The notes under the pieces: generated by a model
Told to the model about the DNA's origin: nothing
The model's database searches: none
Seen by the model: only the letters and a program-made list of their open reading frames with translations
Shown here: in pieces, positions 5,274-6,302 of the stretch
Position numbering within the stretch: the first letter of the stretch is position 1
How the letters are laid out: each line of letters starts with the position of its first letter
Made by a program: the position numbers and the translations under genes
Source of the DNA: Chloroflexota bacterium
GTDB lineage: Bacteria; Chloroflexota; Anaerolineae; CG2-30-64-16
NCBI GenBank assembly: GCA_029555885.1
Contig: JAKPQT010000527.1
Span: forward strand, 1-6,302
DNA: 6,302 nt
Direction: 5' to 3'

Positions 5274-6302
5274 TTACTGAACGGCCAACGCTTCAGATTC
5301 CGGCACGACCTCGGCTTCTTGCAGCGCCGGTGCGGCTGCCCGCTCCGAGCTGCGGAAGTAGGCCCAGAACAGCGCGATGGCCACGAGGCTCAGCGCCGCG
5401 CTCGCAAGAAAGAAGTTGCGGAAGCCCCAGGCCGCGATGATGAAGCCGCCGGCAAAAGTCACGACTGCCATGCTGATGCCCTGGGCCATGCTGACACCCC
5501 CTGACATTGCAGTCCGCCATTCGGGACGCACTACCTGCTGGTGGAAGAGCATCAGGCTCGTTGCAGAGATGGTCCCCGCCGCAGTGATGCACAACAAACC
5601 GACAGCGGCTGCGGGCAGCGTCTCAATGAGGGAGAGCACTGCGATGCCTGCCGATATGACGATGACTGAAATCAGAAAGGTGCGGGCGAGGCCAAACCGC
5701 TGAATGAACAGGGGCACTGCCAGGGCAGCCGGTACGGCCAACAGGCGCGCCAATGCCGTGGCGAGCCCGATGAGGCTCGTCGGCGTTCGCAGTGCGGTGT
5801 CCAGATAGACGGTGAAGAAGCCCCCGACGGCTGTTTCCCCCAACAGCCTGAAGAACAGGATCAGCATCATGATCGCCACCAGTCCATACGGGAAGCGATG
5901 TGGGATCGATGCTGCATCAGCCCCGGCGGCGCCCCTGTCCTTGCTGGTGGGATCCTCGGCCTCGGCAGCCGGCACGACTGATGCCTGGTCATGTGTCAGG
6001 AGCAGCACGACAAAGCTCAACAGGTAGCACAGGACGGACAGCCACAAGGCCACCCGGTAGGGCGCGGGGCTGTCGAGCGAAACCTGCAACGGGCCGGCGA
6101 GCAGCCCGGGGAGCATCCCGGCGACGAGAGTGCCTGCAAAGCCGGCCAGCGGCAAGATGGCATTGACCACCGCGAAAGCGTGGTTGCGCTCGCGCGGGGA
6201 GGTGTTCGCCATCATGAAGGGAGGGTTGTTCACGATGTAGAATGTGCCGCCGATCCAGGCTAATACATAGCTGAACAGGAGCCAGGCGAACCGGAAAGCG
6301 GG
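5274..6302 (-). CDS. MFS transporter, N-terminus cut off by the window edge
   Basis: This is the C-terminal 342 residues of a major facilitator superfamily permease. The minus-strand frame is open to the last base of the window, so the GTG at 6233 is an internal valine and not a start. The visible protein begins PAFRFAWLLFSYVLAWIGGTFYIV, which I read as TM4. Next come the TM4-TM5 loop with PPFMMANTSPRERNHAF, TM5 (about 42-68) and TM6 (82-105). A hydrophilic central loop rich in Ala, Glu and Asp follows (106-138), then six more segments up to WAYFRSS, and a soluble acidic tail of about 24 residues. TM1-TM3, roughly 100-115 residues, lie beyond the edge. The substrate is unknown. Its position ahead of two sugar oxidoreductases on the same strand suggests a carbohydrate or its oxidised derivative. 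It ends with TAA (complement of 5274-5276). The gap to the next gene is 126 bp and contains a promoter candidate, so the operon link is loose. Confidence 0.9.
   Translation of the reverse strand, partial: PAFRFAWLLFSYVLAWIGGTFYIVNNPPFMMANTSPRERNHAFAVVNAILPLAGFAGTLVAGMLPGLLAGPLQVSLDSPAPYRVALWLSVLCYLLSFVVLLLTHDQASVVPAAEAEDPTSKDRGAAGADAASIPHRFPYGLVAIMMLILFFRLLGETAVGGFFTVYLDTALRTPTSLIGLATALARLLAVPAALAVPLFIQRFGLARTFLISVIVISAGIAVLSLIETLPAAAVGLLCITAAGTISATSLMLFHQQVVRPEWRTAMSGGVSMAQGISMAVVTFAGGFIIAAWGFRNFFLASAALSLVAIALFWAYFRSSERAAAPALQEAEVVPESEALAVQ

Noticed and set aside
6231..6233. GTG as start of the right-hand MFS gene
   Set aside because: The frame stays open to base 6302 and encodes a hydrophobic TM segment in register with the MFS fold, so this is an internal valine.

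Overview
The window is GC-rich (roughly 60-65% by eye) and densely coding, and it reads as a bacterial carbohydrate-use locus. It holds four kinds of genes: a 5'-truncated L-rhamnose isomerase (rhaA), a complete MFS transporter, two Gfo/Idh/MocA-family sugar oxidoreductases, and an MFS transporter cut off by the right edge. There are no RNA genes, transposases, CRISPR arrays or phage genes. The intergenic palindromes, together with soluble Gfo/Idh/MocA enzymes lacking export signals, recall environmental Chloroflexota (Anaerolineae-like) genomes. That assignment is an impression from memory; the sequence alone does not prove it.

Layout: rhaA (1-1173, +) is followed after a palindrome-filled 133-bp gap by an MFS permease (1307-2677, +). 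Convergent to these, the minus strand carries, in transcription order, the truncated MFS permease (6302-5274), a 426-aa oxidoreductase (5147-3867) and a 349-aa oxidoreductase (3798-2749). The two convergent blocks meet at 2678-2748 in a perfect 22-bp inverted repeat that probably terminates transcription in both directions. The best promoter candidate lies at 5224-5251 on the minus strand, ahead of the two oxidoreductases, with a LacI/GalR-like half-palindrome in its spacer.

Working together (inference): the permeases would import a sugar or sugar derivative. RhaA converts L-rhamnose to L-rhamnulose, and the two NAD(P)-type oxidoreductases would oxidise or interconvert other sugar or polyol moieties, as expected for use of rhamnose-containing plant or algal glycans. 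The kinase, aldolase and glycosidases that would complete such a pathway are not in the window.

No new defence, mobile or biosynthetic system is visible. The least ordinary content is intergenic: every gap carries at least one strong palindrome, and most of these differ in sequence and look like members of dispersed repeat families. One of them contains a second copy of the downstream gene's Shine-Dalgarno-like sequence, so the two copies could compete for the same pairing partner.
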